Shown piece by piece: positions 61,577 to 64,000 of a stretch of 64,000 bases of DNA. This DNA comes from an uncultured Flavobacteriaceae bacterium. Lineage in GTDB: Bacteria > Bacteroidota > Bacteroidia > Flavobacteriales > Flavobacteriaceae. Made by a program: the position numbers and the translations under genes. The notes beneath the pieces were generated by a model, which was not told the DNA's origin, did no database searches, and saw only the letters and a list, made by a program, of their open reading frames with translations. Every line of letters starts with the position of its first letter. Positions within the stretch are counted from its first letter, which is position 1. Location of the stretch: positions 186,001 through 250,000 of the forward strand of contig CALTAJ010000002.1 in the NCBI GenBank assembly GCA_943842245.1, in the 5' to 3' direction.

Positions 61577-62887
61577 CTATTTTTTTGGTAATTGAGGGAT
61601 TAATTCTAATTCAGAAGATAGTTTAGTTTTAATTCTTTTTTCATTTTCAGATAAATCTTCATTATTTAAAGGATTAGTTTCTAAAACATCTTTTTCCATG
61701 TCAAAAAACTCACCATTTTGATATAATTTATACCTTTTTGTTTGAGAAAAAACATTTCTATATCTGGAAATATTACCCCACATAGGATCATAATAAATAC
61801 TAACCATTTCTCTTTTTAATGTTTCTTTATTTTTAAGAATTTGAACTAGACTTTCTCCATCACTATCGTTTTCTACATTTAAAATATCTGAAAAAGTTGC
61901 ATAGAAATCATTAAAATTAACAAGACCCGAATAATTTCTAGATTTTTTAATTGTAGATGGCCAGCTTGCTACCATTGGCACGTTAACTCCGTGAGATATT
62001 GTATTGCCCTTCCCTCCTCTTATTGAACCATTTTCTGTTTGAGAAATTATTCTAGGATGAGTTCCATTATCACCAACAAATAATAAAAGAGTGTTTTCTG
62101 CAATACCTTGAGCTTCTAATTCATCTACAATTTTACCAATGATTTTATCCATGTAGGCTACCATGTCAACAAAATATTTATTGTCTTTCTCTGACCTTGT
62201 TTCTAGAGACTTCCATTCTGGAGAGTCAGGAGTTGGTACAAAAGGATCATGAACTAAAAGCATTGGATAATAAATAAAAAAAGGATTATCCTTATTTCTT
62301 TTAATAAAATCAACAGCATAATCTGATACAACATCAGGCCCATATGCATTTTCGTTTCTTGGCAAAAATTTTCCGTTTTGTTCAATTAATGGGTTAGCAA
62401 ATCTTTCTCCTAGATCCTTGGTTTTGGTAAGTTGCCATAAAGAATATTCATCAAAACCAAATTCATATGGCCGCTTATTATCCTGAGATATATTCTTATC
62501 AACAGCTTTAATTTTTATACCATTAAGTTGCCACTTTCCTACTATGGCAGTTTTATATCCATTTTCTTTAAATAGATTTCCAAATGTTTTTTGATTTGAA
62601 TTTAGATATGTAAAGTGTTTATAATTTCTGAAATTATGTTTACCAGTCATAATTTTGACTCTTGAAGGGGTGCACAGGGGCTGGGAAATTGCTTTTGAGA
62701 AGTTTATACCATTTAACGCCAAAGAATCCAGTACAGGGGTTTTATAAGAGGTGCTCCCGTTAATACTTAAACATTCAAAACCGATATCATCAGCCATAAT
62801 TAATATAACATTAGGCTTTTGATTTAATTCATCTTTCGAATTACAATTAATAAAAACTAATAGAATAAAACTTAAAAAATATTTCAT
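61577..62887 (-). CDS. Sulfatase (Cys-type, S1 family)
   Basis: NVILIMADDIGFE, CTPSR formylglycine motif (QPLCTPSRVKIMTGKHNFRN), GDNGTH. Confidence 0.93.
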   Translation of the reverse strand: MKYFLSFILLVFINCNSKDELNQKPNVILIMADDIGFECLSINGSTSYKTPVLDSLALNGINFSKAISQPLCTPSRVKIMTGKHNFRNYKHFTYLNSNQKTFGNLFKENGYKTAIVGKWQLNGIKIKAVDKNISQDNKRPYEFGFDEYSLWQLTKTKDLGERFANPLIEQNGKFLPRNENAYGPDVVSDYAVDFIKRNKDNPFFIYYPMLLVHDPFVPTPDSPEWKSLETRSEKDNKYFVDMVAYMDKIIGKIVDELEAQGIAENTLLLFVGDNGTHPRIISQTENGSIRGGKGNTISHGVNVPMVASWPSTIKKSRNYSGLVNFNDFYATFSDILNVENDSDGESLVQILKNKETLKREMVSIYYDPMWGNISRYRNVFSQTKRYKLYQNGEFFDMEKDVLETNPLNNEDLSENEKRIKTKLSSELELIPQLPKK

Positions 62888-62990
62888 CTGAAAAAACTAT
62901 TTAAAAAAGGGTTACTAATGAAATAAAAAATTCCAAAGTAACCCATAATATCAAAATTAACGATTAACTATTTAAATCTAACATTCAATT

Positions 62991-64000
62991 TTATCTATAA
63001 CCATTATTGGTAGGATCTGAATCCAACAATACGGGATTTGTTTGAATCTCATTTAATGGAATTGGATATTTTAAATGTTTTGTCTGAATATTTCCAGCAG
63101 CCCCTTGAGCGTGTCTAGTAACCTTTGTGTTCTGAACTGTTTCAATAAGGGTGCCCCATCTGATTAGATCCTGCTTTCTATGTCCTTCTGCAAATAATTC
63201 AAACTTTCTCTCATCCATCATTGCAAGTCTAAAGTTTGTTTGAGTCATTCCAGTCCATGGCATATCTGGTTCAAATGCTCTTTCACGAACTTTATTTACA
63301 TATTGATAAGCATTGTTTGGTCCATTTAGCTCATTTTCTGATTCAGCTGCCATTAGGTATATATCTGCTAATCTGATTAGTACGATATTCTCAGATTTTG
63401 AATTTCGTGGCTTATCATTATTTAAATTCATTAATTTACCTACATATGGAAATTTTAATTGAATTCCTTCATAATATTCCATTATGGTAACATCATATCT
63501 AAGATCTCCAGCATCCCAATTTCCTCTTTTGCTTATATCTGGACATGCAATTCCTGCTCCATAACCAGTCATTGACTGACCATTTGCAGCTAATGCTGCA
63601 TTCAAAGCATTTTTATCACCTTTAGCCTTGGGATTATCCTTCAATCGTGGATTAAATTCTTCAATCCAAAGATTTGATTGCAAATTCCCACCATTCAGAT
63701 TTCCGTTTGTATTAATTATGTTGGTTCCTAAAGCAGTAGCACCTGCAAAATCTACCCATAGAATGTGTTCCTCTTTGATTTCATTATCTAATGTTGTTTT
63801 ATCATAACCATAAACATCAGCAAAATCATCCATTAATTTGTGGGGTGAGTTATTAATGATATCCACACATTCTGCTAAAGTCTCAGACCATTCTTTATCA
63901 AATAAATGAAATTTGGCTTTTAGAGCTGATGCAGCCCACTTGGTCATTCTCCCTTTATCACCTGCAGCAGAATATGCTGAGGGCAACAGAGATTTTGCAA
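62991..64000 (-). CDS. SusD/RagB family nutrient-binding outer membrane protein, C-terminal part, runs off window
   Basis: GRMTKWAASALKAKFHLF, IVLIRLADIYLMAAESENELN, DERKFELFAEGHRKQDLIRWG. Confidence 0.9.
   Translation of the reverse strand, partial: AKSLLPSAYSAAGDKGRMTKWAASALKAKFHLFDKEWSETLAECVDIINNSPHKLMDDFADVYGYDKTTLDNEIKEEHILWVDFAGATALGTNIINTNGNLNGGNLQSNLWIEEFNPRLKDNPKAKGDKNALNAALAANGQSMTGYGAGIACPDISKRGNWDAGDLRYDVTIMEYYEGIQLKFPYVGKLMNLNNDKPRNSKSENIVLIRLADIYLMAAESENELNGPNNAYQYVNKVRERAFEPDMPWTGMTQTNFRLAMMDERKFELFAEGHRKQDLIRWGTLIETVQNTKVTRHAQGAAGNIQTKHLKYPIPLNEIQTNPVLLDSDPTNNGYR

Noticed and set aside
1-64000. Defence islands, CRISPR/cas, retrons, DGRs, BGCs, phage structural genes
   Set aside because: No cas, reverse transcriptase, NRPS/PKS, capsid/portal or restriction-modification signatures recognised in any ORF

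Overview
AT-rich 64 kb chromosomal window with gene families and promoter style typical of marine Flavobacteriia (Bacteroidota). About 0.0-32.1 kb is ordinary housekeeping sequence: parC(partial)/parE, ychF, ferredoxin + LuxC-like reductase + serC/serA, msrA, lolD, Nramp + pxpABC, a dihydroorotase-like protein, bcp, nth, an ECF sigma factor, uvrA, a flippase, a YfhO protein and mnmE. Right after the 3' end of mnmE there is a decayed accessory stretch (32.1-36.0 kb): an HTH_17-like fragment, a broken AraC gene, and the frameshifted 5' part of a giant DUF285/BspA-like T9SS surface protein. The intact remainder of that protein (35.95-41.88 kb; LamG, Ig-like repeats, TSP3 repeats, CHU_C type-B sorting domain) is followed by a PorP/SprF gene. 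About 42.8-57.2 kb is rich in small exported or membrane proteins and micro-ORFs with their own terminators and promoters. These include an 11-Cys/29-aa metallothionein-like micro-ORF beside a DUF411 gene, and a family of 29-aa single-TM micro-proteins, all too short for the supplied ORF track. The end (60.3-64 kb) looks like the edge of a sulfated-polysaccharide utilization locus (SusD, sulfatase, FGE-like protein). No CRISPR, rRNA or tRNA was recognised. The strongest leads are the Cys-rich micro-ORF, the micro-ORF/cassette-like region, a recurrent TAnnTTTG-N4-ATG (putatively leaderless) promoter geometry, and two intact genes with no ATG/GTG/TTG start at the expected position (msrA, and an InlB-repeat lipoprotein).
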